Source: Sphingomonas lacusdianchii (GTDB lineage: Bacteria; Pseudomonadota; Alphaproteobacteria; Sphingomonadales; Sphingomonadaceae). Taken from it: 64,000 bases of DNA. The stretch covers positions 1 through 64,000 of the forward strand of contig NZ_JAKRET010000011.1 in NCBI RefSeq assembly GCF_022664395.1. The letters run 5' to 3'. Below, in pieces: positions 1 to 9,223 of the stretch; within the stretch, counting starts at the first letter, position 1, and every line of letters begins with the position of its first letter. The notes under the pieces are model-generated. The model was not told the DNA's origin. It made no database searches and worked only from the letters and a program-made list of their open reading frames with translations. The translations under genes were made by a program, and so were the position numbers.

Positions 1-910
1 CATCCGTCTGTTGGCCGCCATCCACGACCTGATCGGTCGATAGCGAGCGAAGCTTCGTAAGCGCAGCGTCGTCAGCGCCGGTAATCTTGTGTCGACGCGC
101 AAAATTGATGCCGATGGTTTCGGCCGAGACAGGATAATACCGGTCGAAATTGTCGCGGTTCAATGGTCGCCCGGTCAGTGTCCCATCACGGCCACCGCCG
201 GACTCAATGATCGTTTTGTGGAACATCCCGCGCGCTTCAGGCGAAGTAAGAAGCGCATGTACGGAAACGCCACCAGCGGATTCTCCGAAAATGGTTACAT
301 TTCCCGGATTACCACCGAAGGCTGCGATGTTGCCCTTGACCCACTTCAAAGCGGCAATCTGATCCATATAGGCATAATTGCCTTTCGGTTCGGCCGGATT
401 TTCCCTGCTGAGGGCAGGGAATGCAAAAAAGCCGAACCGCCCCACGCGATAGTTGAGCGTCACTAGGATGACACCTTGCTTGGCAAACTGCGTACCCGAA
501 TAGGTAGGGTCCGCACCGCTCCCGAATAGGAATGCCCCGCCATATATCCAGACCATGACTGGTAGCTTGGCATCGCTCGTTGCATTCGCCGGTCGCCAGA
601 CGTTGAGATACAGGCAATCTTCCGACTTCGGCCTTTCGGCCGCGCCGCTGGGGTATCCGCCCGGCTGCGCACAATCCGCAGCGAATTGAGTCGCATCGCG
701 CTCCCCGGACCAAGCCTTGGCTGGTTGCGGAGCGCGCCAGCGGAGCGGCCCTACGGGCGGAGCCGCGAAGGGAATACCTTTGAAGCTCGCGACGCCATCG
801 TCGGTTTCGCCACGCAAAATGCCGTCCGAAATCGACATCGTTTGTGCCATTGCTGGCGATCCGGAAAGCACGGTAAGAACCAGCGGCAAGAAGAATGATT
901 GATTGGACAC
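1..910 (-). CDS. Type B carboxylesterase, secreted, 3-prime end outside window
   Basis: Carboxylesterase of the alpha/beta-hydrolase fold, expected to hydrolyse carboxylic esters in the periplasm or outside the cell. The frame runs open to base 1, so the C-terminus, including the catalytic His, is missing. I chose the GTG at 910 because AAGGA lies upstream and it gives a signal peptide (SFFLPLVLTVLSG then AMAQT). Visible family marks are EDCLYLNVW, the oxyanion-hole stretch WIYGGAF, and the nucleophile elbow FGESAGG. It is followed downstream by GC-poor non-coding sequence that separates it from a second esterase. The family is clear; the substrate is not. Confidence 0.88.
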   Translation of the reverse strand, partial: MSNQSFFLPLVLTVLSGSPAMAQTMSISDGILRGETDDGVASFKGIPFAAPPVGPLRWRAPQPAKAWSGERDATQFAADCAQPGGYPSGAAERPKSEDCLYLNVWRPANATSDAKLPVMVWIYGGAFLFGSGADPTYSGTQFAKQGVILVTLNYRVGRFGFFAFPALSRENPAEPKGNYAYMDQIAALKWVKGNIAAFGGNPGNVTIFGESAGGVSVHALLTSPEARGMFHKTIIESGGGRDGTLTGRPLNRDNFDRYYPVSAETIGINFARRHKITGADDAALTKLRSLSTDQVVDGGQQTD

Positions 911-1429
911 GCCAAGGTTCCTTATTATGGGCGGCGCCTAATTCATCTAGTTGCGGTTACTCCAATTTCGTACCGCTTGATCAGCCAACCCGAGCTATTG
1001 GATTTGTAAAGGCAAATAGAATATCACAATTTATATGCCACGTTTACGAAGCCTGCGTGCCTTGCATTCAATGTTGATTTAGAAGTTTAGTCAATCATCT
1101 TAATCATGACCTGATATCATAGGCCCAATGACCCAGAATCAACTAGTTGGGTGATGTTACATAGAACGGACCCAGATATACGCTTACGGCCTTCCGCGCC
1201 GTTCGCAGGTCGTCGAGCGCCCCGATTAGGATCGTTTTTGCGACAGCTGACTACCGCTCGGCTCGCGTTGACGCTCGCTGCACGGATCCCGAACCGTACA
1301 TGAACGAACGTCTGAAGTTCGGAAGTGACGAAGATCGCGCGAATGACCGGTTGTGGGTCCGTTCGACACTTGCAGGTTCAGAGCAGTCGAGGACGCCGAC
1401 CACCTTGCGCAGCAGAAGTTGGAAGAATT
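911..1429. other. Intergenic stretch without a supported gene
   Basis: About 520 bases between two esterase genes. The part from about 1000 to 1110 is AT-rich and may hold the promoter of the first esterase. A sequence at 1150-1187 resembles a Tn3-family terminal repeat and a related copy at 59616. Open frames here overlap the esterase in antisense and look spurious. Confidence 0.5.
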
Positions 1430-2731
1430 TCAAAACAGAGTTGGGCTTGGTTGATCGCCGTTGCCAAACAAGCGGTTGATGTGGGCAGGTACGATCGATC
1501 GCGTGCGCGGTTGGACCGAGAAGTCTTGGAGACGCGGCTCGCGGCCCTTCAACGAGGCCCACGGAGCTCTTCCCTTTACAAAGCGGGTCCACGCCTCGAT
1601 CATCCGAAGGGAAAGACGCATATCGGTAGCTGTATAGGGTCGGGAGGACGGGGCACCCAGGGTGCTGAAGACGTAGGGTAGTTCGGCAGAATGGAAGGCG
1701 CCCCATCGCTGCGCGTCGGGACCTTGCGGCACGTGCGAGAAGAGATACGCATACACCGGTGATCGGCGGTTCTTCGCACGGCCTTCCCACCACTCTAGAA
1801 GGGCGCGACGTCCACACCAGGTTGCGGCTGAACGAAGCGTAAGTCCGTTCCCCTTTAGTTGAGTAGCCGCCCCCCCGCAGTTCGCCGGCGAGGCGGCCGT
1901 GCTTGAGCCGCTACCGAATGCGGTGGTTTCGTCGCTGGTCATTCCTACGAGTATGGGCACGTCGATCCCGGTTCCCTGACGCCAGACCGTCGAAGGGGAA
2001 ACCGGTAGGTCCGGCGAGATGCGTAATCGCGTTCTCGCTCCTGTCGGCCCTGCTTCGGGCGGTAGCCCGCTCTGCATGATCGCTTGGGCGAATAGACCTC
2101 TGGCCTTAGGCATCGCGGTCAAGCCGTGGACCAACATCGCACCCGCCGATTGTCCGGCGATTGTGACTCGCTTCGGATCGCCGCCGAAGGCGGAGGCATT
2201 CCGATTCACCCACTGCAGCGCTGCCAGGAGATCGAGAGCCCCTAGGTTCGGCAGCCCTCCGCTCACCGTGGAGAAACCATCCTCCCCGAGCCGGTAGTTC
2301 ACCGTGACTACAACGACGCCGCGGCGCGCGAAGGCGCTCCCGTCGTAGATGGGTATCGAGCCAGAGCCGGAAACGAAGCCTCCGCCATGGATCCAGAACA
2401 GGATGGGTGCCTTTCTCGCCCGCGCCGGTGCCCACACGTTCAGGAAAAGGCAGTCGTTGGAGACCGCACCTGCTACGACGAACTCCTTCGTCCAAGGTCC
2501 GAAACCGTTCGGCGAAAGGCCTTGCGTGCAACTTGCCGCGAAGGAGGTCGCTTGCCGCATCGGGGGTGGCGTGAACCTCCGTGGGGGACGACCGCGCAGA
2601 TCGCCGATGGGAGCCGCCGCGTAGGCGATACCGAGGAAGCGACGGAAGGATTTGCTGGAGACACCGGTCACCTGGCCACCGTCGATGGTCACAACCGGTG
2701 CAGACGCAAGTAGCGCAAGCGCGGCGATCAT
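1430..2731 (-). CDS. Type B carboxylesterase with a probable internal deletion
   Basis: Second alpha/beta-hydrolase esterase with a short N-terminal signal peptide; AGGAAG precedes the ATG. It has NDCLFLNVW (about 92-100), the oxyanion-hole motif WIHGGGF (113-119), the nucleophile elbow GQSAGA (S195), an acidic SDE after VPILVGM, and a late FHSAELPY that supplies the His. It is 433 residues, whereas the family is usually 500-550. The missing piece lies just after QSG (about residue 222): the text moves directly to a segment that normally comes some 60-80 residues later. The frame is kept, so a protein could be made, but the lid and substrate pocket are probably altered. Confidence 0.82.
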   Translation of the reverse strand: MIAALALLASAPVVTIDGGQVTGVSSKSFRRFLGIAYAAAPIGDLRGRPPRRFTPPPMRQATSFAASCTQGLSPNGFGPWTKEFVVAGAVSNDCLFLNVWAPARARKAPILFWIHGGGFVSGSGSIPIYDGSAFARRGVVVVTVNYRLGEDGFSTVSGGLPNLGALDLLAALQWVNRNASAFGGDPKRVTIAGQSAGAMLVHGLTAMPKARGLFAQAIMQSGLPPEAGPTGARTRLRISPDLPVSPSTVWRQGTGIDVPILVGMTSDETTAFGSGSSTAASPANCGGAATQLKGNGLTLRSAATWCGRRALLEWWEGRAKNRRSPVYAYLFSHVPQGPDAQRWGAFHSAELPYVFSTLGAPSSRPYTATDMRLSLRMIEAWTRFVKGRAPWASLKGREPRLQDFSVQPRTRSIVPAHINRLFGNGDQPSPTLF

Positions 2732-3101
2732 ATCTTCTTCCTAATTAACGTGTCGGACATCGCTCGCTTCATGAGGATTCGGCACTTAGGACAGGAAGCT
2801 GGTCCGTGCTCAACCCAATTCTCCCATGAAAAAAACGCAGACGTCGAAAACGTTTAGTAAGGCTTGAATCATGGAACCGGACCGGAAATCCGCGCGGTGC
2901 AGCTGTGCTGGGCCTTGCCTGTCTACGGAGGAGCCCGTCAACGAATGCCTGATCAGTAGACCAATACCAGTAGTCATCGACCCATGCGAACCTTCCTGGG
3001 GATCCTAACCGTTCGATGACCGCCGCGGTCCCTTGGCCCGTACGAAGCGGACCCCGGCCGCTGCGAAGACAAGTGCAGCGGACGGGACGTCGCTGACTGT
3101 G
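2732..3101. other. Intergenic stretch, nothing recognised
   Basis: About 370 bases between the second esterase start and the beta-glucosidase stop, both read leftward. It should contain the esterase promoter. I see no gene, clear hairpin terminator or repeat. Confidence 0.45.
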
Positions 3102-5375
3102 TCATGGTCGGATGCGAGCGTTCTTCATCGTCACTTCTCCCGTGATCATCGCATCCCCTGCGAAGCGACCGATGAATATCGGGTAGCGACCGGCCGCCAC
3201 GTGCCAGTTGTTGGCTGCGGTATCGAAGTCCGCGAGCAGCCGGGGATCGACGGGTATCGCCACGCGGCGCTTCTCACCGGGTGCAAGCGTAACGCGCTGG
3301 AAGCCGACGAGGCGGGTGCTTGGGCCGTTCCGTCGCCCGGCTCGGACATACACTTGAGGAGAATCCGCACCCGCCACCTTGCCGATGTTCGTGACGTTAA
3401 AACTGACTGTAGGTCTCGCACCGGGTTCGATGCGCAACTCGCTGTAGTCGAAGCGGGTATAAGACAGACCATAACCGAAGGGGAACAGCGGCCGGACGTC
3501 GCGCTTCAGATAGGAGCGATAGCCCACATCCGCGCCTTCCTTGTAGTCCACGTCGACCATCAGCGATCGCTCTACCATGCCGTAGGTGCTGCCCTTCTTC
3601 TGCGCACGATCGGCCTCCTTCATAGCTGCCAGACCCGGAATGACAGCTCGGGGCGCTTGGGCCTCGTTCGCCGGGAAAGTCATTGGCAATCGGCCCGAGG
3701 GGTTCGTCACGCCGAACAGGATGTTGGCGATCGCCTCGCCGCCGCGCTGACCCGGATACCAAGCCTGAAGGACCGTAGGGACCCGCGGAAGCCAAGGCAT
3801 CAGGACGGGACCGCCGGTCTCAAGGACGACGACGGTGCGTCGGTTGGCACCGGCGACGGCGTCGATCACTTCGTCCTGTCCGTCAGGAAGCGAGAGCGTT
3901 TCGACGTCCTGGGCCTCGGTGCGCCATTGCGATGCGAATACGATTGCGATGTCTGCCTTCCGCGCGGCTGCTGCTGCGACGGCGGGATTTGTCCCATCGA
4001 CGAAGCTCACGGTGGCGTCGGACGCCAGTTTGCGGATTGCCGCCAGCGGTGATGAAGCGTGCCACGTCACGCGAGCGAAGGAAGCGGCAGCTCCCTCCTT
4101 CAGCGGAATCTCGACGGGTGCGCCGCCGACGGAGCGCACTTGGCTCGATCCGCCGCCCGACAGTACTCCCACATCAGCATGCGAGCCGATCACGACGATC
4201 GTCCTCACCGTCCGTGCCAGTGGCAGCAGATTCCCGTCGTTCTGCAGAAGGACGCTGCCCTTCTCGGCAACTTCCTGCGCGACGTTCGCGTGCACATCAT
4301 AGTCAATCGGCTGAGCCTTCGTCGGGACCGGATCGTCCAGCAGTCCTGTACTTGCCGCGCCCCACAGGATCCTGCGGTTCATCTCCGTCAGGCGTTCGGC
4401 GGATACGGTGCCGCCGGCAAGGGCGTCGGAGAGTGGCTTCCCGAAGAAAAGCGCCTTGTCCAGTTCCCGTCCCGATTGCTGATCGAGGCCAGCGTTAATG
4501 GCTTTGACTGTCGAATGGACGGCGCCCCAGTCGCTCATCACCCAGCCCTGATAGCCCCAGTCGCGCCTAAGGACCTGGTTCAGCAGAAAGTCGTTCTCGC
4601 ACGCCCAGTCGCCGTTGACCTTGTTGTAGGCGCACATGACAGAGCCGGGGCGGCCTCGCTCGATGGCGATCTCGAAGGCGAGCAGATCGCTTTCGCGCAA
4701 CGCTGCCTCGTCGATGCGCGCGTTCACCGTCGTGCGGAGCGTCTCCTGCGGATTGAGAGCGAAGTGTTTGACCGTCGAGACGATGTGATTGGACTGGACG
4801 CCGCGGATGGATTCACCGGCCATCACGCCGGAAAGCAGGGGGTCCTCTCCAAAGTATTCGAAGGTTCGGCCTCCCCACGGGTCGCGGGTCAAATTAACGC
4901 CTCCGGCGAGGAGCACGTTGAACGTCTTGGCTCGTGCCTCGGCGCCGATCATCGCACCACCCCGGTAAGCGAGATCGGGGTCGAAGCTCGCGGCGATCGC
5001 AAGGCTGGCCGGCAGCGCGGTGGCTACATCGCCCTTCCGCTGTTCCACCTGGTTCGCGACGCCGAGCGATGCGTCGCTTTCACGCAAGGTGGGAATGCCA
5101 AGCCGGGGGACGCCCGGCACATAACCGGCGGATGGTATCATGTCGGCAGGCCGGTCCTTGCTGAACGGGGGGAAGTAGCCGAAGACGTAGGCCTGCTTCT
5201 CCGCAGGGGTCATCTTGTCCGCAAGCGCCGTCGCCTGCTTCTGCGTGGCAGCATCCTCGTGAACCGAGCGCTCCACGACCTTTGCATCGGTTCGGCTCTG
5301 GGCAAAAGCGTCAGCTGCTGCGGCGCTTGCTAGGGCAGGGATCAGAACGGCAACGAAGGACTGCGAACGCTTCAT
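3102..5375 (-). CDS. Beta-glucosidase, glycoside hydrolase family 3
   Basis: Secreted or periplasmic exo-acting beta-glycosidase, expected to release glucose (or xylose) from short oligosaccharides. The N-terminus is a signal peptide ending near ADAFAQ. The GH3 N-terminal barrel shows KHFALN (about 203-208) and the nucleophile motif VMSDWGAV (D282). The GH3 C-terminal domain follows, and a fibronectin-III-like domain ends the protein (FGYGLSYTRFDYS region onward). At 757 residues it is the normal BglX-like length. It stands in the same orientation as the SGNH hydrolase and esterases, which suggests a plant-polymer utilisation set. Exact sugar specificity cannot be read from sequence. Confidence 0.92.
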   Translation of the reverse strand: MKRSQSFVAVLIPALASAAAADAFAQSRTDAKVVERSVHEDAATQKQATALADKMTPAEKQAYVFGYFPPFSKDRPADMIPSAGYVPGVPRLGIPTLRESDASLGVANQVEQRKGDVATALPASLAIAASFDPDLAYRGGAMIGAEARAKTFNVLLAGGVNLTRDPWGGRTFEYFGEDPLLSGVMAGESIRGVQSNHIVSTVKHFALNPQETLRTTVNARIDEAALRESDLLAFEIAIERGRPGSVMCAYNKVNGDWACENDFLLNQVLRRDWGYQGWVMSDWGAVHSTVKAINAGLDQQSGRELDKALFFGKPLSDALAGGTVSAERLTEMNRRILWGAASTGLLDDPVPTKAQPIDYDVHANVAQEVAEKGSVLLQNDGNLLPLARTVRTIVVIGSHADVGVLSGGGSSQVRSVGGAPVEIPLKEGAAASFARVTWHASSPLAAIRKLASDATVSFVDGTNPAVAAAAARKADIAIVFASQWRTEAQDVETLSLPDGQDEVIDAVAGANRRTVVVLETGGPVLMPWLPRVPTVLQAWYPGQRGGEAIANILFGVTNPSGRLPMTFPANEAQAPRAVIPGLAAMKEADRAQKKGSTYGMVERSLMVDVDYKEGADVGYRSYLKRDVRPLFPFGYGLSYTRFDYSELRIEPGARPTVSFNVTNIGKVAGADSPQVYVRAGRRNGPSTRLVGFQRVTLAPGEKRRVAIPVDPRLLADFDTAANNWHVAAGRYPIFIGRFAGDAMITGEVTMKNARIRP

Positions 5376-5524
5376 GGTACAATTCCCAAGTTTGCGGGTG
5401 TGCGGCTGACCGACGAGATCAGCCTGAAGCAGCCGGGATTTGTGGTCGGTCCGGCTATCCGGTCAGCTTCGGTGCTTTCCGGACAAAGCTAAGCCGGGCT
5501 TGTTCATGACGGGATTGGGCGGTG

Positions 5525-6262
5525 TCACTCCGCCAAAGCACGCAGCGTCGGATCGACGACCGACTTCATGACGTCATATCCCCGCTTGTTCGGATGCACG
5601 CCGTCGTCCGTCAGTTCCCGCTTCATACCGCCGGTTGGCGTCGCCATCGCCGCGTAATAGTCGACGAAGGGTACGTTCTGGCTCTTCGCATATTCGCGAA
5701 GCCAACCGTTCATGGCGGCAAGCTGCTGGGCCGGGCGCATGGATGGATTCCACCAAAAAGCATCTGCCGGTAGAAGCGACCCGAGCACGACCTTGATCCG
5801 GCGCGCACGGGCTAGATCCACCATCGTCCTGATGTTGTTCTGCCAAGCTTCCGGCGTGATCAGCCCCGTGTTTCCAGCTATGTCGTTCGCCCCGGTCAGG
5901 ATATGAACTGCGTCGGGTTTGAGCAGCACGACGTCTTGGTAGAAGCGCAGCAGGATCTGCTCCGACGTCTGTCCACTGATCCCGCGGTCTAGGACGGCGG
6001 ACGAAAAGAACGTGGGCTGATCGCGCTTCCAAAACTCCGTGATCGAGTCGCCAATGAAGACGATCCGGGGAGCGCTAGTGACTTTGGCGTTCTCTTCGGC
6101 ATATCGGCAGAGGTTCGGCCAGTCGAGCTGACGGCGGATACCGTCCTGCTCAGCCTTTGCCTTCTGACCCACCTGCGCATTGATGCGTGCGCACGCATCG
6201 TCCGTCATGGCAGTCTGCGGCTGTGCGGTTGCTGCGGCAAGGGCGATAATCGTTGCGAACAT
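5525..6262 (-). CDS. SGNH/GDSL-family hydrolase, secreted
   Basis: Esterase or acetyl-esterase of the SGNH fold. All four blocks are present: FIGDSITEFW (Ser), GISGQTSEQ (Gly), TGANDIAGN (Asn) and DGVHPNKRGY (Asp, His). A hydrophobic N-terminus (IIALAAATAQ) is a signal peptide. GGAGG sits upstream of the ATG at 6262. The family acts on acyl or acetyl groups of carbohydrates and lipids. Its place between a GH3 enzyme and esterases fits deacetylation of plant glycans, which is inference. At 245 residues it is full length. Confidence 0.88.
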   Translation of the reverse strand: MFATIIALAAATAQPQTAMTDDACARINAQVGQKAKAEQDGIRRQLDWPNLCRYAEENAKVTSAPRIVFIGDSITEFWKRDQPTFFSSAVLDRGISGQTSEQILLRFYQDVVLLKPDAVHILTGANDIAGNTGLITPEAWQNNIRTMVDLARARRIKVVLGSLLPADAFWWNPSMRPAQQLAAMNGWLREYAKSQNVPFVDYYAAMATPTGGMKRELTDDGVHPNKRGYDVMKSVVDPTLRALAE

Positions 6263-6282
6263 GGCGTTCCTCCGGAAATCGG

Positions 6283-7614
6283 TTAGGCGTTAAGGAGCGA
6301 GTCGGCATACCGATCGCGCAAAGCGCTCTTCAGCAGCTTGCCGGTGGCGGTGTGCGGCAGTTCGTCGACGAACGTTATGGCGTCGGGTAGCCACCATTTC
6401 GCAACGCGGCGCAGCAGGTGTTCGCGGATCTCATCGGCGGTCGTCGCGGCGTCCGGACGGCGAACGACGAGAAGGATGGGTCGCTCCCCCCATTTAGGGT
6501 GGATCGCCCCGATCGCTGCGGCCTCGGCGATGCCGGGGCAACCGATCGCGGCGTTCTCGAGTTCGACGGAGCTGATCCATTCACCACCGGATTTGATCAT
6601 GTCCTTCGCGCGGTCCGTGATCTGCATGGTGCCGTCCGGGTGGAGGATCGCCACGTCGCCCGTATCGAACCAGCCACCGTCGTTCACCGCATCGGATGCC
6701 GCACCGTAGTATCGATGGATGACCCAGGGTCCGCGGACGAGTAGACGGCCAGGCGTCCGACCGTCGCTGGGCAGGAGAGTGCCTGCATCGTCGACGATAC
6801 GAAGTTCGACCCCGAACGGCGGCTTGCCCTGACGCGAAACCAGCGCCAGGCGCTCGTCTCCAGCCATTTGCGACCAGCCTGCCGGCCGTTGCCCCATCGT
6901 GCCGAGCGGCGACGTCTCGGTCATGCCCCAGATGTGCGCGACCCGGATGCCCGCCTCTTCGAAGCGTGCGATCATGGATGTAGGTGCGGCGGAGCCGCCT
7001 ATGCTGACGAGCTGGAGCTTCTTCAGAAAGGCATCGTCCCTTTCGGCATGGCCGAGCAGGCCTAGCCAGACGGTCGGAACTCCGGCGGAGTGGGTCACGC
7101 CCTCCTCGATCATTGCGTGGGCCAGCAACGCCGGTTCGTTTGTCGGACAGAGCACCAGCTTCGCACCGACGTTGGCGGCCGCGAACGGAAGCCCCCAGGC
7201 TGAAGCGTGGAATAGCGGTACGATGGGCAGAACCACGGCGGCGGCGGAGAGATCGAACATTGAGGGGGCAACCGCCGCCATAGCCTGCAGCAACGTCGAT
7301 CGATGAGTGTATAGGACGCCCTTGGGAACACCGGTCGTGCCGCTCGTATAGCACAGCATGCACGGTTCGCGCTCGTCGCCTTCGTGCCAATCGTATAGCC
7401 CGTCCTCGGCGTCCAACAGTTCCCGGAATGCCCCAGCACCGGTACTCTCGATACGGACGAAGCGTTCGATCGTCGGCCACCGTGGGCGCAGGCGATCCAC
7501 GGTATCCTGGAAGGTAGCGTCGTAGAACAGCACGCGATCCTTGGCGTGGTCGACGGTGTAGATCAGCTGCTCGTCGAACAGGCGAGGGTTCAGCGTATGG
7601 ACCACTGCACCCAT
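6283..7614 (-). pseudogene. Acyl-CoA ligase lacking its N-terminus, cut at the IS3 element
   Basis: AMP-forming fatty-acyl-CoA synthetase. It keeps the P-loop (YTSGTTGVPKG), the WGMTETSP motif, the hinge GWFDTGDVA and the C-terminal lysine loop GKLLKSALRD. Family members are about 540 residues and this frame gives 443, so roughly 90 N-terminal residues are missing. The reading frame continues upstream into the end of the IS3 element at 7618 with no proper start; the ATG at 7614 is an internal methionine (GMGAVVHTLNPR). The catalytic core is intact but part of the N-terminal domain is gone, so I call it a disrupted gene. Confidence 0.85.
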
Positions 7615-7691
7615 GCCTGTCCGTCGTCAGAACATTCGGCACAACTCGCGGCGTAGATTAGCGGAGTGCGGACCTCGTCAGGGGGTTGATG

Positions 7692-8672
7692 TTAGGCGGC
7701 GAACTTGCGGTGCTGCAAGCGCCGATGATCGATGGTCTGTCGCTTGATCCTTTCGCGCAGTTTGATGATTGCCGGAGCCCTGCCGAAGTAGGCGTCGGCA
7801 GGCGTCACGTTGGCCAGGCTCTCGTGGTATCGCTGGTGATTGTAGTGCTCGACGAAGGTCTCGATGTGGGCTTCGAGGTCGCCGGGCAGGAAGTAGTTTT
7901 CCAGCAAGATGCGGTTTTTCAGGGTCTGGTGCCAGCGCTCGATCTTGCCCTGGGTTTGGGGATGACACGGGGCGCCGCGGACATGGCTCATCTTCCGGGC
8001 CTCGATGTATTCCGCCAGCTCACCCGCGATGTAGCTGGGGCCATTATCGCTGAGTAGCCGGGGTTTGTGCAGCACCGTGGCGCTGTCGCAACCAGAAGCC
8101 GCCAGGGCGAGGTCCAGCGTGTCGGTGACGTCCTCGGCTCGCATGTTGGTGCACAGCTTCCAGGCGATGATGTAGCGTGAGAAGTCGTCGAGCACGGTCG
8201 ACAGATACATCCAGCCCCACCCGATGATCTTGAAGTAGGTGAAGTCGGTCTGCCACATCTCGTTCGGCCGCGTGGTTTTCGTGTGGAACTGATCGGCAGC
8301 CTTGATCACGACATAGGCCGGGCTGGTGATCAGGTCGTGGGCCTTCAACAAGCGGTAAACCGTGGATTCCGACACGAAGTAGCGCTGCCCATCGGTGAAG
8401 CGTACGGCCAGTTCCCGGGGGCTCAGCTCAGACTGTTCCAGCGCCAGCTCGATGATCTGGTCGTGGATGCCCGCCGGGATGCGGTTCCACACCCGGCTCG
8501 GCGCCGATGGCCGATCTTCCAACGCCTCCGGCCCGCCTTCGAGGTAGCGATCATACCAGCGGTAGAATGTCCGACGAGGGATGCCGAGTTGGTCCAGCGT
8601 GCGCTTGGCCGACAGGTGCGACTGCTCGACGGTTCTGATGATCTCGAGCTTCTCGGATGCGGGATACCTCAT
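7692..8672 (-). CDS. IS3-family transposase OrfB (DDE integrase core)
   Basis: Catalytic half of the transposase. An HTH region (TLDQLGIPRRTFYRWYDRYL) comes first. The rve-type integrase core follows, with acidic residues in MWQTDFTYF, LLSDNGPSY and the late QGKIERWHQTLKNR region. The frame is open upstream past the ATG at 8672 and meets OrfA at a run of seven A residues (complement of 8701-8707). This is the usual site of -1 ribosomal frameshifting that makes the OrfAB fusion. The ATG start gives the separate OrfB. Confidence 0.9.
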   Translation of the reverse strand: MRYPASEKLEIIRTVEQSHLSAKRTLDQLGIPRRTFYRWYDRYLEGGPEALEDRPSAPSRVWNRIPAGIHDQIIELALEQSELSPRELAVRFTDGQRYFVSESTVYRLLKAHDLITSPAYVVIKAADQFHTKTTRPNEMWQTDFTYFKIIGWGWMYLSTVLDDFSRYIIAWKLCTNMRAEDVTDTLDLALAASGCDSATVLHKPRLLSDNGPSYIAGELAEYIEARKMSHVRGAPCHPQTQGKIERWHQTLKNRILLENYFLPGDLEAHIETFVEHYNHQRYHESLANVTPADAYFGRAPAIIKLRERIKRQTIDHRRLQHRKFAA

Positions 8673-9055
8673 TCGTCGTTGCCGCCATCCGCGACCATGC
8701 TTTTTTTGAGCAGACGGTTTTCCAGTGTCAGATCGGCCACGCATTCCTTCAGGGCCCGGGCTTCGCGGCGCAGGTCCTGGACCTCTCCGGTGGTCGCGGC
8801 ACGGGCGGTGTCGCCGGCCAGGCGGCGCTTGCCAGCTTCCATGAACTCCTTCGACCAGGTGTAATACAGGCTCTGGGCAATGCCTTCCTTGCGGCATAGC
8901 TCGGCGATGCTGTCTTCCCCGCGCAGGCCATCCAGCACGATGCGGATCTTGTCCTCGGCCGAAAAGTGACGCCGGGTCTGTCGGCGGATGTCCTTCACTA
9001 CCCGCTCTGCTGGGGCCTTGGCGGGCGATTTTACATTGGAGGATCTGGGCTTCAT
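8669..9055 (-). CDS. IS3-family transposase OrfA (HTH and leucine zipper)
   Basis: DNA-binding half of the transposase, 128 residues. The helix-turn-helix is in the FSAEDKIRIVLDGLRGEDSI to SLYYTWSKEF region. A coiled coil (EVQDLRREARALKECVADL) leads to LLKKSM at the slippery run. The start codon and codons 2-7 lie in one arm of a 16-bp perfect inverted repeat (9038-9053 with 9079-9094). Confidence 0.9.
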   Translation of the reverse strand: MKPRSSNVKSPAKAPAERVVKDIRRQTRRHFSAEDKIRIVLDGLRGEDSIAELCRKEGIAQSLYYTWSKEFMEAGKRRLAGDTARAATTGEVQDLRREARALKECVADLTLENRLLKKSMVADGGNDE

Positions 9056-9094
9056 CTTCGTTCCTTCGTCACTACGACGAAGCCCAGATCCTCC
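9038..9094 (-). repeat. 16-bp inverted repeat over the OrfA start
   Basis: GGAGGATCTGGGCTTC at 9038-9053 pairs perfectly with GAAGCCCAGATCCTCC at 9079-9094. In a transcript entering from outside the element, the hairpin would include OrfA codons 2-7 and sit next to the ATG. The likely ribosome site AAGGA would be in the loop. Confidence 0.8.
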
Positions 9095-9223
9095 TTAAAT
9101 CACAACCTCAAATCTGTGCCATTGGTGCTGACGGCGGACAAGTTATATTGTTCGCTAAGCCACGGGTACGATAGACCTTGGACGCTGGGAAACCCAGACT
9201 CAGGCTCTAGTGAGAAGGCGGGA

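Larger units (their letters stand above)
7618..9140 (-). mobile_element. IS3-family insertion sequence, 1523 bp
   Basis: The ends form imperfect terminal inverted repeats. The left end starts TGTCCGTCGTCAG and the right end, read inward from 9140, starts TGTCCGCCGTCAG; GGCACA recurs at positions 21-26 of both. Two overlapping frames encode the transposase. The flanks are GCC on the left and AGT on the right, so no 3-base target duplication is visible. That implies a rearrangement or deletion adjacent to one end after insertion. The element truncates the acyl-CoA ligase. Confidence 0.9.

Noticed and set aside
1251..1817. 188-residue minus-strand frame overlapping the second esterase
   Set aside because: It is in another frame of a well-supported esterase and is rich in Arg and Ser, as expected for a high-GC shadow.
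7618..7630. TGTCCG in the IS3 end as a further copy of the 20-bp array motif
   Set aside because: It belongs to the terminal inverted repeat, occurs once and shows no 20-bp periodicity.
8966..9223. N-terminal extension of the membrane protein at 9224
   Set aside because: It reads through the IS3 right end and hairpin, so it is not part of the original gene.
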